From: Galeopsis tetrahit
Taxonomy: Eukaryota > Streptophyta > Magnoliopsida > Lamiales > Lamiaceae
Reading direction: 5' to 3'
NCBI GenBank assembly: GCA_963675135.1
Contig: OY776132.1
Location: forward strand, 9,610,001-9,674,000
Length of the DNA: 64,000 bases
The notes beneath the pieces are model-generated. The model was given only the letters and a program-made list of their open reading frames with translations. It ran no database searches and was not told the DNA's origin. Positions within the stretch are counted from its first letter, which is position 1. Every line of letters begins with the position of its first letter. This document shows positions 42,544 through 53,598 of this stretch, piece by piece. The position numbers and the translations under genes were made by a program.

Positions 42544-43370
42544 ATTTTCACAATTGGTTCTCCTTTCTCTACTTGGATCCTCTTCAATAGCTCAGGAAGT
42601 TTCTGCTGTGTTTCACTCTTCTTGTATAAGAAGATTACCCAAGTAAACTTGGAGTAGTCATCTACAACAATAAGAGTGTACTTTCTTCCTGTTAGAGTGG
42701 TTGGAGTGATTGGTCCAAAGAGATCCATGTGAAGCAATTCAAGAGCTCTGCTGGTTGATGCTGTCTTCTTGGTCTTGAAGGAGACCTTTGTTTGCTTTCC
42801 TTGTTGACATGCATCACATACCTGTTCTTTACAGTAGAGTTCATTAGGCAGTCCATCAACTAAGGATTCCCTTGCTAACTTGTTCATAGTTTTAAAGTTC
42901 AGATGACTAAGACGTTTGTGCCATAGCCAGCTGACATCTTTAGGACTCTTCACAAGTAGACATGTATCCTTAGGACAGCTGTTCCAATTTGCAAGATACA
43001 TACTTTCTTTTCTAGATCCTGTTAGAAGGTTTTGTTTTGTTCTTTTATCACTTATGAGACACTCATCTTTAGAGAATTTAACTGAGTAACCAGTGTCACA
43101 AAAATGAGAAACAAATAATAAATTAAACTTAAGACCTTCTACATATGATACATCATGTACCTCAATGTCACCATTTTTAAGGGTGCCATATCCTTTTGTG
43201 TTACCGTGCGCGTTATCACCAAAGAAAAATTTTGGACCTTTCTTCTCTATGTAGTTGGTCAGCAGGGCTTTGGTTCCTGTCATGTGAGTTGAGCATCCAC
43301 TATCTATGTACCAAGTTTCTCCTGCTAGACCTCCTCTTCTGTATAGGTCCCTCCTTTCCTGCAAGAAAAG
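42544..43370 (-). pseudogene. Sirevirus protease and integrase N-terminus
   Basis: The frame opens right after a stop at 43371-43373. The protease motif WYIDSGCSTHMTG is near 43300. GAG-pre-integrase SWLWHKRLSHLNF and CDACQQGKQTK follow, then the integrase start with the first catalytic Asp (LLHMDLFGPI) and VVDDYSKFTWVIFL. A 1-bp deletion just before the second catalytic Asp (about 42543) shifts the frame; the old frame runs on to 42432 without meaning. Confidence 0.92.
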
Positions 43371-44468
43371 TTAAGTTTTAGGTACCCATTTTGTTTTGGG
43401 TCCTTGGGTGTTAGTACTACCCTTGGGAACCCACATATACATTGGTCGTTTGAACAACCTTGAACATTTGAGTTGTTTCCCTCGGGCATCACAGAACCAA
43501 ATCTTACCAGTCAGCACCTTGGACTGATCTGATTTGTTCTTTGTGTCAGCTAAGTAATAGTCAAATGGTTTCCCTTTATAGGAGTGTATATACATGATCT
43601 TTTGACTAGTTACATTCGGCCTGGGTGCATTAGCTGGTCGATGCACACGATTATATGGACCATACTCTTCTGTTCTCACAATATCATACGAAATAGGGGG
43701 TGCAAAGAGAACAGATTTGTTTGAAGAAGACTTCTTCTTCTTGGCTGGAGCAGCATACAGCTGAGACTGTCTCAGGCGAGATGGTCTAGGCTGTCTGCTG
43801 TTTCTCTGTACAGGCTTGGGGTTGGCTTGTCCTTTACCATTTTTGGTTTTGGGATAGTTAGCCTTAGCTGGTACAGATGCCTTTTGGTTCATATTAGGTT
43901 CATTGTGTTTAGAACACTCACCCTTTTCATGTGTCTGAGTAGTGCACTTGTTAGGTGTACTACCCCCAGCTGGAGAGGATGTAGATGGGTTGAGTTCATA
44001 GCCAAAACCCATCTTATTGCCATTTGATCTATAATATTCAGAGATACTTTCAATAGTGGTAGAAGCTTTATTGAACTCTGAAATCTTTTGATTTAGGCAT
44101 TCCTTCTCCTTTTCTAAGAGCTTGTGTGCTTGGAAGAGGTCATTGAATTTGGATTGTAGTGAACGAAGTTCCTTAGTTTCTAAAGCTTGAGTTTGTAACA
44201 TCCCCTCATACAACTGAGTTATTGTGGTATTTTCTTCCTTAAGAAGCTCCACTTCTCTGGTCAATCTTTCATTCATTGTGACCAACTCAGGGGTGTTATC
44301 AAACTTAGTCTTTTTCAACTTAGTAATTTCTTTCCTTAGACCCTTATTCTCCTCTTCCACTTCTATGAAAGCTCTAGTGGCAATATCCAGATCACCTTTT
44401 ACCTTTCTTAAAGATTGATAATAGGTGTCTTCTGATTCGCCTTCAGATGAGTTTATCTCATCTGATTG
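43371..44468 (-). pseudogene. Sirevirus gag C-terminal part (coiled coil and basic tail)
   Basis: Continuous from after a TAA at 44469-44471 to the TAA at 43371-43373; both stops lie in the same phase as the protease frame. A coiled coil comes first (RKEITKLKKTKFDN, REVELLKEENTTITQ, LEKEKECLNQKISEFN). A basic, Pro/Arg-rich tail (QRNSRQPRPSRLRQSQLY) and a conserved end (FCDARGKQLKCS, MWVPKG, KWVPKT) follow. Long coiled-coil gag is typical of Sireviruses. The stop at 43371 is followed at once by CTTTTCTTGCAG. Confidence 0.88.
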
Positions 44469-45765
44469 TTAAAAAATAGGTGAATGGAAAGTAGTAGTAT
44501 ATGAGTTTACCTCATTTTCACCTATGGCCATCATAGCTAGGTCGTCTGAATCATCTGAGAAGAGTTGATCATCTGGTGATGTAGGGAGTTCATCACTTTG
44601 ATATTCAGATTCTTCAGTCACCATTGCTTTATTGTTTGAGGTTCTTCTTGGCCTTCTTTCTTTATTGTTTGAGGTTCTTCTTGGCCTTCTTTCTTTTTTG
44701 TGGTTTGCCACAGTTGAAGCAAGATCCAGGTTTCTGATTTGAGTTGCCTCTCCTTGGAGGAGTGACATCTCTTCTTCTAGATCCTCGGCTGTCAGATGAC
44801 TCCACATCCTTTCTAGGATGTCTTTCTGGTGTTCTTTCTCTGGAACCTCTGGAGGGTGAACTTGCTCTTCTATATTTGTAGTTTCTATAGAATTTTCTAT
44901 ATTTGCTGTTGAGAGTGTTCATCCTTTCGAATCTCTTGATCATAAGAGCCATTTGTTCCTTCAGACTCATGTCTGATCCTTCACAGTCTTCTGTTTTCAG
45001 AGAGGTCTTGCCAGATGAGGTGCTTGCAGCTTGTGTATTGGCTGCTTTGAAGGCTACAGTCTTGGAGGTAGATGGGGTTGCAGTTGGCTCATCACTTCCT
45101 GAGTTCTCTTCTCTTTCCAGATCATATTCATGGGCTTTTAGATTCTGAAATAGAGTTTGAGCAGACCACTTCTTGATATCTTGAGTATCCTTGATGATGG
45201 TCTTCTTGAGTCTCCATTTCTTGGTTAGAGAGTCTAAGATCTTTAGATTTTTCTCTCTATTTGTATATTTCTTGCCCAGAGATTCTATCTCATTGATGAT
45301 CTTGGTAAATCTATTGTCTAGCTGATCAATAGACTCTTCTGGTTGCATCTTGAAGTGTTCGAACTTCTTGACTGCTGTAGACAATTTGGATTCCTTGATC
45401 AGCTCAGTTCCTTCGCAAAGAAGTGCCAATGCCTCCCACATCTCTCTGGCTGACTCACAGTGGATTACCTTTGCAATGTACTCATTTGGGAGAGTTTGCA
45501 TTATGTAGTCTTGAGCAATGTTGTCAAGGTTTGATTGTTTCATCTCTTCTGGTGTGAGGTCCTTCATGGGCTTGGGAACCAGTTCTCCAACTGGGACTTC
45601 TGGATCACCATGTGCAGTGTTGACTGTCATGATGGAGATTGGGCCTTCTGTGATTACAGACCACATCTTGTAGTGGACTGATGTGAGATTCTTCCTCATC
45701 CTGATCTTCCAGTAATCATAATCCTCAACTGAAAACTTAGGCAACTTTCTCATGCTAGCACTCAT
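44469..45765 (-). pseudogene. Sirevirus gag N-terminal part
   Basis: ATG at 45765, 127 nt after the LTR. The UBN2-type gag domain is clear: FSVEDYDYWKIRMRKNL, VIHCESAREMWEALALLCEG, RFTKIINEIESLGKKYTNRE, SLTKKWRLKKTIIKDTQDI. A basic RS-rich stretch follows, then CFNCGK, the start of a zinc knuckle whose His and last Cys are missing. A deletion there (about 44705) shifts the frame. In the new frame a 33-bp duplication follows, then an acidic run (SPDDQLFSDDSDDLAMMAI), and a stop at 44469-44471. Confidence 0.9.
44628..44693. repeat. 33-bp tandem duplication in Sirevirus gag
   Basis: Two identical 33-bp units (44628-44660, 44661-44693). On the minus strand each codes ERRPRRTSNNK, so the duplication keeps the frame. 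It lies next to the zinc-knuckle deletion. Confidence 0.92.
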
Positions 45766-45873
45766 GCTGTATGAGTTTTCAAAAACAAGTTTTTTGAAAA
45801 GATCTGTTCAAGAGGACTACAGAAAAGACTCCCTCAAGTCTTCTGATAATCTAGAGACAGTAGTCCGTTAGAA

Positions 45874-45892
45874 CCACTACTCTGATATCACT
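45874..45892 (-). promoter_or_regulatory. Sirevirus primer-binding site
   Basis: Minus strand after the LTR: AGTGATATCAGAGTAGTGG. The ATATCAGAG core is close to the initiator-Met tRNA site TGGTATCAGAGC used by copia elements. Confidence 0.75.
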
Positions 45893-47295
45893 TGTTGGTC
45901 CCCGAACGAGTAGTGAATGGGATTAAAGTCTAGAGGGGAGGGGTGAATAGATTTTAAAACTTTTCTAAACAGAGTTGGGAACCTCTTCTGATTGCTATGT
46001 CAACTGGACTGCAAGTCTGCTGGTCCAGATGACTATAGTGATCTGATTGTTAAGGTTGTATGCGGAATTATGGTGGCCCTTGTTTGAACTCGTTCTTGTA
46101 ACTTGTTTTATTTAATGAGAATACTCAGCTGATGCTTAAATAACAGTATGCACTATATAATGATGAATGTAAAAGCAGAAATGTAAAGTGCAGAAAGTAA
46201 ATAACACCGGATTTATAGTGGTTCGGATATACGATCCTACGTCCACTCTCACGTCCTAACGTGATGTTTAATCCCTTTAATTTCCACAAATTACAAGGGT
46301 CTTGTCCTTTATAGTCCCAAGGTTAGGACTTTGAGATCTGAGCCGTCCTAACAGCTGCGGTCTCCACAAGTGATTGTAAGCACTTGCACTTTGGGGGGTT
46401 TCAAAAACTTTAACCTTTCGGTGAGGGTTTGGGGTTTTTGAGATGTATCCAACTAATGGTTCAAGCTTATAATTTGCTTAACCACTATGCCTAAAACAAT
46501 TGATATACAATATGAACAGGTTTCAGGTTCTTAAGGGTTGGATAGGAAGCACTTAAGAGCTATGGATAATCTAATGGATTTCTGGCTCTTGGAGAATTCT
46601 TAGAACAATGTGGCTTTTTGCTTGATTACTTGCTTAGCTTGTGAATTCTCTCTTGTGACTTCTGTGTTTAGTGATTCCTCATCCTCTTGTATTTATAATG
46701 GGGATTGGGTGCAACTAGCCGTTGGAGTTGACTAGCCGTTTAAGAAATCTTCCCATAATGGCTTGATTCCTTGATTCCAGCCGCTTGATTGCTTCAATCC
46801 TGGGATCATGTCAATCTTCTAAATAAGGTAGGTCTTCATTTGAATTGTAAGATGACTTTGGAATCAGCCGAGTCCTGGAAGAGCACATAGTCTTCTGATC
46901 TGTACTTCTAGTCTTCTGACTACTCTTCTGGCCTTAGGTCTTCTATCTTCTGATATCAGACGAGTAGTACTCTTCTGATCTGGAAGTTCTTTGTACGGCT
47001 TTAGGCCATCTTCAATCTGGACTCCATCAGATAAGTAGGTATACAAGCACCTTCACTTATCTGGTCTTCATGGATCTTCTAGTCTTCATGTCTTCTACTC
47101 TTCTCATCTTGAGGATAGGCATGTAAGTCAAGACTGTGCTGATCAGCTGATATCAATACAATTGATCACACAAGACTAGTCTAAGCTGTTCTATACAAGT
47201 CAGCTGATCCTATTACATTTATAAACTCTAAGTGTTTTGGCCATCAAAACTATTCTAACATCAAGTGGGGCTTAGGGTGAATTTATATCCCAACA
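45893..47295 (-). repeat. Sirevirus 5' LTR
   Basis: 1403 bp, partner of 32788-34224. Differences noted by eye: CCCCGAACG for CCCTGAACG, GATTTTAAAAC for GACTTTAAAAC, TTTTTGAGATG for TTTTTAAGATG, TTTAAGAAATC for TTTAAGCAATC, GTCTTCATTTG for GTCTTCGTTTG, ATACAATTG for ATACAGTTG, plus the 34-bp absence near 46135. The primer-binding site on its lower side marks it as the 5' LTR of a minus-strand element. Confidence 0.93.
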
Positions 47296-47300
47296 TAAAT

Positions 47301-48785
47301 GTTGGTGTTTCCTTTCTACTAAACCATTTTGTTGTGGCGTTTCTACACAAGATATTTGATGAATAATACCTAAATCATGATAAAAGTCCTGGAGAAAGAA
47401 TTATGTGCCATTGTCACTTCTTAGCACCTTTATCTTGGCATTAAACTGAGTATGTATCATGTTTGAAAAATTATGTAGAGAGATCTTAACATCAGATTTG
47501 GTTTTTATCAAATAAATCCAAGTACATCTAGTGTAGTCATCTACTATGGTTAAGAAATATCTGTGACCTAAGTGAGAAGTAATAGAAAAGGGGCCCATAC
47601 ATCACAATGAATCAAATTAAAAGCAGAAGAAGAGACAGAATTACTAATAGGAAATGCTTTCTTCTTTTGTTTAGCCAAAGGACAGATGTTACAAACATGA
47701 TTCTTGTGTTTAGCTTTTACATTCAACTGGCCTATAGTAGACAAGTATTTATCAGAAATATGGCCTAATCTATAATGCCACAAATCAAAAGTATTTGAAA
47801 GAGAAGCAGAGTGTACAGAGTGTGTAGCAATCTTCAAAATATAGAGGCCTCCTGTTTGTTCAGCAGAACCAATCACCCTCTTGCTGTTTATGTCCTGCAA
47901 AACACAGTGTGAGGACAAAAAATTCATAGAACAACTAGAGTATCTAGTTAAATGTGAAATAGATAACAAGTTATGGGTGAAATCAGGAACATACAAAACA
48001 TTGTATAAAGTAAGAGAGTCACTTAAAGTGATGTTTCCTATATAAGTAACTGTAGAGATAACATTATTAGGTAAACTAATCTTTATGTTTGATGCATATG
48101 GTGGGGAAGTAAAAAGTGCAAAATCAGATGTCATATGGTCTGTAGCACCTGTATCTAAAATCCAATTGGATATAGTTGAAGTTGGGCCTAGAGTAGTACA
48201 GCAAGAAGACATACCTGTATCTTGAAATTGATCTGATTTTGGAACAAAAGCCCCAGCTGCAGCATGAGAAGGGGAGGCCTGCTGGCCTAGGTGCGTCTTT
48301 GTAAAATTCATGAATTGTTCAAACAATTCTTGGTTGAACAAGGGGTTAGAATGATCAGGTTCCTCTTTAATGGGAGGAGGAATAGCCAAATTGGCAGATG
48401 ATGTGTTTTCAGGTTTGATCCTAGGGCCTCTAGAGCCTTTCCAACCCGGAGGGAAACCAATCAAATGAAAACACCTATCTATAGTGTGTGAAGTACCACC
48501 ACAATGACTGCATAAAAGAGGTATTTTCTTATACTTATAGAATTTAGAGTTAGGCTGTTTAGCAAGCATGGCCACAAAATCAGGAGTAATAGGATGAGGG
48601 ATGTTCAGGGTTCTTTGAGACTCTTCTTGTAACAATAAGGAAAATACTTTGGCTAATGGAGGAAAAGGGGATGTTAGGAGGAATTGGCTCTGAAAAGCAG
48701 AGTAATAATCATCAAGGCCAATAAGAAATTTCAGGACAACATCCTGTTCTAGAGTTTTAGGTATTTTCTTAGGAAGATCACACAC
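47301..48785 (-). pseudogene. outer copia: gag C-terminus, protease, integrase N-terminus
   Basis: From 48785: gag middle (FLIGLDDYYSAFQSQFLL), a zinc knuckle CSHCGGTSHTIDRC (about 48480-48530) and the protease motif WILDTGATDHMTSD (about 48150). GAG-pre-integrase WHYRLGHIS with CNICPLAKQ follows, then the integrase HCDVW. A frameshift near 47590 leads to FLTIVDDYTRCTWIY and VLRSDNGT, where the next codon, the position of Glu/Phe, is a stop (about 47400). ETPQQNGLVERKHQHL then meets the Sirevirus at 47300. Confidence 0.9.
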
Positions 48786-48896
48786 AAGTTTGTATAGCAG
48801 TGCAAGAACAGGATAATATAGGCCTAAAACTCAAATACTCATCCCATAAACCCTTGAATTGATTATAATATGTAACTAAAGATTGACTACCCTGAG

Positions 48897-49286
48897 TTAT
48901 GGATATACCCTAGTTCCATCGGAACGGATATATCGAACATGCAATTCATCCCATACCTCCTTAGCCGAGGAAAAATACTCCAGGGTGTGTTTGATATCTG
49001 GGAAGATAGAGTTGAGAATCCACATTAGAACTAAATCATTGGCGCGAACCCACGCTGCAAAAATGGTTGGATTGTCATCTTCAACCGGTTGAGGGAAGGA
49101 TCCATCAATTAATGGGAATTTGTTCTTCACACTAAGGCCTCGTTTGACAGCATGGCTCCAAGAAATAAAATTTGACCCAATTAAAGGATCAAGAACAATT
49201 GCAACCGCTGGATTGTCATTGTGATGGAGGGCGAGAGGCGAAAGGGGATTTTTGGCAGGATCAAAGGATGTTGGATCTGGTGCCAT
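48897..49286 (-). pseudogene. outer copia: gag N-terminus
   Basis: ATG at 49286; PLALHHNDNPAVAIVLDPL, GSNFISWSHAVKRGLSVKNK, WVRANDLVLMWILNSI and AKEVWDELHVRY are the usual copia gag N-terminal features. The frame ends at 48897 and the gag sequence continues after a shift (48785 downward). Confidence 0.88.
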
Positions 49287-49459
49287 GGAAGAGCAAAGAA
49301 AATACCCAGAATAAATATAATTGGGGAAAAAAATCTGAGGGAAAAGCCCTAATCAGAACAGAAAAATGAAAGACCCAAGGTTTGGGTTTAGGCGGAAGCT
49401 GAATCGATCGGTGGCTTGTTGAGTCGTCAGATCAAAATATGATCGGAGCTCCAAAAACT

Positions 49460-49630
49460 GATACCATATTAACTTGTAAACGAAAGCAGATTATTGTAGT
49501 AGAAGTCATAACTTTTTACAGAAGAAACGTATATGGAATGCTATTCTAAAATACAAGATGGAGACTAATTATATATTAATCTCAATAAGTTAAATAACTC
49601 CTAATAACTGATTAGTTGTTGGTTTAGTAA
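49460..49630 (-). repeat. outer copia primer-binding site and 5' LTR
   Basis: TGGTATCAG on the minus strand at about 49462-49470, then a ~160-bp AT-rich LTR. The usual CA end is altered (GTTAATA before TGGTATC). The far end of the LTR is uncertain because no 3' LTR remains for comparison. Confidence 0.6.
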
Positions 49631-50149
49631 CTGCCTAAGTCAAACACGCTTTTGCAAAGGTGTTTGACACTCTTTATCTTGACACAAGGATGCGGCAACC
49701 CTTTTTCTATAAAGATAACAATATTTGACCAGGATACACCAAATAATGAGTAAGTAAGGTTATGCATCTCAAAGAAGAATTTACTAACACCATGTTCATC
49801 CGTTGTAAGGCGGCTTTTATAAACTGCAATACTATCTTCATCCAATCCTTCAACTGAGCAATACATTTACTCCAACAAAAATTTGGGAACCTCTATCTCT
49901 CCATAACTACTCTCTCTAAAGTTGTATGTAACTAATGTATGTAACTAAGCAATTCATGGACAGCTCAAGAACTAAGCTGATGTTCAGAATTGATCCGAGT
50001 GGTACGTTTTCGTCGTATGATTTCATGAAAAGGGAAATATTTCATGTGGAAGAAGTTGATAGGGTATATGGAATTCAACATACATATAAGTATGTTGAAA
50101 GTCTCCAAGGTAGTCTCCACTTTCAAATCTGACTAAGGACCCTTTTTAT
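49631..50149. other. unrecognised short frames
   Basis: A minus-strand 80-codon frame ends at the copia border (49866-49624; ..NLTYSLFGVSWSNIVIFIEKG). A + strand 65-codon frame (49935-50132; ..FRIDPSGTFSSYDFMKREIF) lies next to it. Neither matches a family I know. They could be pieces of a host gene split by the copia insertion. Confidence 0.3.
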
Positions 50150-50560
50150 ATGTTGTGAGAAGTCCCAAAACAAGAATTGCACTTAAGTCCTTCAAAATTT
50201 GAGATTTTTGGCAAAAACCCCCCGAAAAAGGAGCCGCTCGGTCGGGCGGATGAAGTGGCCCGGTCGTAAGTTTGCAACATTTTTTGTGCTTGAACGGCCC
50301 GGTCGGGCGAGCGATGCCGCGCGGCCGGGCGAAACCTTCGTATTGGGACATCTTTTAAAAGCCCTGGCCACTCGGCCGGGCCATACTTTCGTCTTTGGGT
50401 ACTTTGAAAGCCATGTCCGCCCGGTCGGGAGGGTGAAGTGGCCCTGTCGGGCCATACCTTCGTATTGCTCCAAGTTGGCCGCCCGGCCATAGGCCGAATG
50501 TGGCCCGGCCGGGTGGCCCTATGGTCAGTCCTCTTCCTCCGTTTTCCGTCCCGATCCTTC
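50150..50560. repeat. GC-rich repeat island (CGGYCGGGC motifs)
   Basis: In AT-rich surroundings, at least nine variants of CCCGGTCGGGCG / CGGCCGGGC occur (near 50239, 50258, 50296, 50321, 50372, 50421, 50444, 50482, 50503). They are interleaved with three degenerate copies of ATACCTTCGTATTG (near 50335, 50384, 50454). The motif is almost its own reverse complement, so all six frames stay open. The overlapping ORFs there are therefore not evidence of coding. Confidence 0.75.
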
Positions 50561-50799
50561 TCAAACTCTTTGTGTGTGCTCCCCAGCCTCGTTGTTTCAT
50601 CTCATATGAGTGCCAACAAAGATTGACACTATTTTTGTGATTTTGACGCCTAATTCACTTCGTATTCCTACAAAACAAGCTCACATACCTTTCTCCATTA
50701 AGTCAAGCCTCTTAACATGAAAATGCATGTAAAACCATCAAAGTTTATCACTAAAACACATGAAATCTTATGCAATTTAAAACCGAATCAACATCTCAA
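50561..50799. other. spacer, no gene
   Basis: Unremarkable AT-rich DNA between the GC island and the truncated Sirevirus. A 26-bp direct duplication (CTTGCATGAGCTTTGAGAAT) follows at about 50808-50860, at the Sirevirus break. Confidence 0.5.
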
Positions 50800-52195
50800 A
50801 TTTGCTTTGCATGAGCTTTGAGAATTTCTCACTTGCATGAGCTTTGAGAATTTCTCACAAAGCTTCTCATTTGGGGATCCAAATATAATGTCATCCACAT
50901 ATATTTGGACAAGTAGGATGTCCTCTCCTTCACAAATTCTGAACAGGGTTCTATGTACTGTCCCTTTGACAAAACCATGATCCAACATAAATTGTGACAA
51001 GGTGTCATACCAAGCTCTTGGAGCTTGCTAATTAAGTCCATAAAGGGCTTTTTTGAGTTTGTACACTTGGTTTCCTTCCTCAAACCCTGAGGGTTGCTCC
51101 ACATAGACTTCTTCTTTGAGTACTCCTTTCAGAAAAGCACTTTTGACATCCATTTGATAGGCTTTGATCCTCTTGTGGGTAGCATATGCTAAGAATAACC
51201 TTATAGCTTCAAGTTTTGCCACTGGTGCAAATGTCTTATCATAGTCGATGCTTTCTGATTGACAATAACCCTTGGCCACCATTCTGGCTTTGTTTCTGAC
51301 TATCACATCATTCTCATTCTTCTTGTTCTTGAACACCCACTTTATTCCAATAACATCTTGATGTGATGTTCTGTCAACAAGTTCCAATACATCATTCCAT
51401 GTAAACTGGTTCAGCTCCACTTGCACGGGTGTAATCCAGTTTGCATCTTGAAGTGCTTCGTCAATATCTTTTGGCTCCTGTTCTGATAAGAAGCAAAAAA
51501 ACAAGGCACTTTCACCATAAAACCTTCTAATCTTGACTCCTATACTTGGGTCACCAAGTATCAGGTCAGTTGGATGGTCAGTTAATTAATTCCTTCTTTT
51601 CGTGAACCCTTCAGTAGAGTTGTCCTCTACTAAGGTTGAGTCACTAGGATCATAAAATTCTGGGAAATTTAATGCAGGATCTAATTCATGATCATATTCA
51701 GGGGTGTTGGCCTCAATGTCAGGGACATTGGCATTTTCAACATTGTTAGTTCCCCCTAGAATATTAGATCCATTAACAACCTCAGAAGAGCCTGCTTCTT
51801 CATTGGTAGTTGTTACCTGATTATGAACTGGGATTGGGTCATTCAGTTCATTATTTCCTTAAGTGGGGTTTGCCTCAGGCAGATTGCCTTCAGGAGAGTT
51901 GTCCAATGTGATGGTTTAAGGAGGATTAGCCTGGACAACTTCAATGAATAGAGTATCTTTTTCTTTTAAGCTCAATCTAGTTGTTCTTTGTGTGATGTCG
52001 TCCATATTCAGGATTTTATCATGTTCTCAAAGATAGCTTCATCAAACACAACATGAGGTGTTTCTTCCACAAGAAGGGATTTGCAATTGTAGACCCTGAA
52101 AGCTCTACTGATTTGGGAATATCCAAGAAATATCCCCTCGTCAGCTTTGCTATCAAAGGCTTCCAATTGTTCTTTCTCATTGTTGTGAATGAAAC
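50800..52195 (-). pseudogene. older Sirevirus: integrase end and RT, truncated
   Basis: Minus strand: EGIFLG-like RGYFLDIPKSVELS, a degraded linker, then RT with EALQDANWITPVQVELNQF, WVFKNKKNENDVIVRNKAR, QMDVKSAFLKG, LKKALYGLN, MSQFMLDHGFVKG and YVDDIIFGSPNEKLCEKFSKLMQ (catalytic motif near 50900). It breaks off after LMQ at about 50820; the RT end, RNase H and 3' LTR are gone. Several frameshifts are present. It continues at 57586 on the other side of the inserted LTR element. Confidence 0.88.
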
Positions 52196-53598
52196 TGTAA
52201 TATTAGTATTTTTTTTAAAATAAATATACATGTATGTATTTAATTATTCATTTGAGATAAATATTCAAAGCCCATTTAAATTCAGGCTTTTGCGATTTTA
52301 AATCTTAGTCCTCATTTAAGCCCAAGCCCAATTTTAATATACATATAATTAACTAAACCCTAAATTTATCACAATTCAATTCTCATTCTAACTGCACGGC
52401 CGTAGCACACCTATAGTAAAGGTACATCTTTTCTTTTCTTTCATTTGATTTTCATTCCTTTTCTCCACAATTTTGCTAACTAGATTATCCAATGATTCAA
52501 CTGCATGTCAATTATCTTTTTCTTTAACACCCAAAACCAATTTTTCCATATTGATTTCGTATAATGCATGCCATGATTCACTTATTTTCCAAATCATGGC
52601 GCTTAGATTATTTAGTTTTTGTGCTTTTTTAATTATAAATTTATAACTAAAGTCATTAATAATATTATATATTTTCATAAATATGACCAGAATTAATTCT
52701 GTATCCAAATTAGGTGTTCTGAGTCTTTTAATTTATTAAATTTTTAGTATATTGTAGTAAAATAAGATGACTATTTCAACGATTCATTACTTAATTATTT
52801 TAGGTTACGAGGCTTAAAGTTATTTCGTTACATCAATTGTATCCACGACATTCATTTCAGGTGGGGTTTTCCTAACTTATTATTTATCTCTACCGTGGTT
52901 AGTAGAGCAAGTTGTTCACTATTAAATGTTTTATGTGATATGTTGAATGTGTTATCAGTCAGTTCAAAATGTGGCAATGTTCTCATGTTTGCATTGACGT
53001 GTTTAACTATCTGTTTAATATTTAATTGTGAACAACTGGGCCCCACTGAGTTTGCTTGCATTACTCATCCCTTCATTTTTAATATTTTAGGTTAAGGAGC
53101 TGTTGGCGAGGAGGACGTGGATGACAAATCTATTAATATTTAGTGAAGTAATTAAGTTATTTCATTTTATGTATTAAACTTTTTATGAGCTTTTGAAACT
53201 TGATTCAATTAATATTCTAAATTTCTTTCAAGTTGCTATTTATTTATTAAGTCTTTCGCTGCAATTTAAGTAATTATATTGCTAAATAAATTTATAAAAT
53301 TATTTTTTGAATTAAAATTTTAGTTCATGCCCCTTTATTTTAAAATTGTCAAGTATTTTCGTAAAATCTACTTTTAAGTATTTTCGTAAAAGGGGAAATT
53401 ATTGTTAAGGCCATTTCACTAAGAGTTTTATCTAATAGGGAATACGTTATTAATTTAAATCTATTAGAGTCAAAATGACACCTAATAAGACATAGTTGCC
53501 CTTTACCAATTTAAATAATTTGAAATTAATAAATATTAAGTAGATTTACATCAAATCTTTTGAATTAATGCAGTTTCTCGTTATACGTGCTGTTCTAT

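Larger units (their letters stand above)
32788..47295 (-). mobile_element. nearly complete Sirevirus (Ty1/copia), 14.5 kb
   Basis: Both LTRs are present (32788-34224 and 45893-47295), flanked by the 5-bp duplication TAAAT (32783-32787 and 47296-47300). Order on the minus strand: 5' LTR, primer-binding site, gag, protease, integrase, RT, RNase H, a 1.7-kb non-coding gap, a 1251-codon extra ORF, polypurine tract, 3' LTR. It sits in the integrase of the outer copia, between ERKHQHL and VARSLLF. By eye the LTRs differ by about six substitutions and one 34-bp indel, so the insertion is recent. Gag-pol is damaged at several points. Confidence 0.95.

Noticed and set aside
50133..50600. Six overlapping frames on both strands in the GC island
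   Set aside because: A nearly self-complementary GC-rich motif lacks stops in all frames; composition alone explains them.
52508..52708. 66-codon minus frame, nearly identical to 56563-56763
   Set aside because: Lies in the paired LTRs of the non-autonomous element; similarity reflects LTR duplication.
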